Part shown: in pieces, positions 1-64,000 of the stretch
How positions within the stretch are numbered: the first letter of the stretch is position 1
How the letters are laid out: every line of letters begins with the position of its first letter
NCBI GenBank assembly: GCA_009760855.2
Contig: WPIO01000022.1
Coordinates: forward strand, 200,001 to 264,000
Length of the DNA: 64,000 bases
DNA from: Cristatella mucedo
Taxonomy: Eukaryota > Bryozoa > Phylactolaemata > Cristatellidae
Direction of reading: 5' to 3'
Made by a program: the position numbers and the translations under genes
The notes under the pieces: model-generated
Databases searched by the model: none
What the model was told of the DNA's origin: nothing
What the model saw: only the letters and a program-made list of their open reading frames with translations

Positions 1-63538
<63,538 letters not shown>

Positions 63539-64000
63539 CAGCAGATCGGCCGCGAGCCAGGCCGCGAGCCAGGAGCCGCGAGCGGACCCCGTCGGTCGAG
63601 CAGGCAGCCAGCGCGTCTGTCTGGCCTGGATTTCTTTTCGTCATTAATCTGTGGCCTCCACTACCTGCCCCGTCAGCCTGGGCTCGCTTCTGCCGCCGCT
63701 GTAGGGCACTGACCTGGCTGCGTGCAGGCGACAGGTGTAACTGAACGACTCTGCCAGCCGTTCGACGACTGCCTACAGCGCTGCAAGCCAACTAGAGCTG
63801 CAGCTGCGCTATAGGCAGCGGTAGTAGCTCGATCGGCAAGCGACTCGGCTCTCCGGTCGCTGGTCGTCGCTTTTGTTTTTACTGTACTGCCTGTCCAGCT
63901 GCGCTTGCTACATTTAACGGAAATTTCTGCTGTACGATACCGCGGATTTCCGATTGTCCGCCATCCTCGAGCTCTACGATTTAATCGAGAGTAATTGAGA
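63539..64000 (+). other. Presumed 3' UTR or downstream sequence
   Basis: GC-rich after the stop. I see no AATAAA or ATTAAA up to the window end, so the polyadenylation site is probably outside or uses a variant signal. Confidence 0.4.

Overview
The window is nuclear DNA of a metazoan, probably an invertebrate. It has short exons with GT-AG introns, L2/CR1-like non-LTR retrotransposons, tRNA-derived SINEs and very long dinucleotide microsatellites. I see no prokaryotic or organellar features. The species cannot be named from the sequence; the repeat mix would suit a marine invertebrate, and that is a guess.

One host gene on the + strand explains nearly all the non-repeat coding signal. It is the C-terminal part of a MICAL/MICAL-like (Rab-effector) gene. 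Fourteen exons join in frame from the left edge (the 5' end with any CH and LIM domains lies outside) to a stop at 63538, giving about 965 residues. The first block is a disordered linker (1-515, 5583-5711, 6219-6343) followed by a bMERB domain (6625-6766, 10010-10109, 11061-11134, 16943-17057). The second block is another disordered linker (46323-47365, 51807-51895) followed by a second bMERB domain (54135-54252, 54596-54686, 58267-58340, 62866-62980) and a basic C-terminal tail (63370-63538). The two bMERB blocks have the same intron phases, and their last two exons have the same lengths (74 and 115 nt). This points to an internal exon-block duplication giving one protein with two bMERB domains. 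MICAL, MICAL-L and EHBP1 proteins known to me have one.

The blocks are separated by a 29-kb intron (17058-46322) filled with repeats. Two LINE families dominate the window. LINE-A ends in an ATTAC-type tail; its longest copy is at 35726-38335 and a young truncated copy is at 55683-56652. LINE-B ends in an ATT-type tail, with copies on both strands. SINE-C carries the LINE-B 3' tail and is probably mobilised by it; SINE-D is a second tRNA-like SINE. Other elements are a broken pogo/Tigger transposase (13375-15140), a probable hAT MITE (18548-18845) and two ruined copies of a repetitive invertebrate protein family (41930-43400 and 60030-60465). Microsatellites (CT, GT, TA, GA) reach about 450 bp.

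Two retrotransposon insertions abut exons of the second bMERB block. In one, the TTA-rich LINE-B tail appears to be the splice acceptor tract of exon 10. All joins are inferred from reading frame, splice signals and homology between the blocks; no transcript evidence was available.
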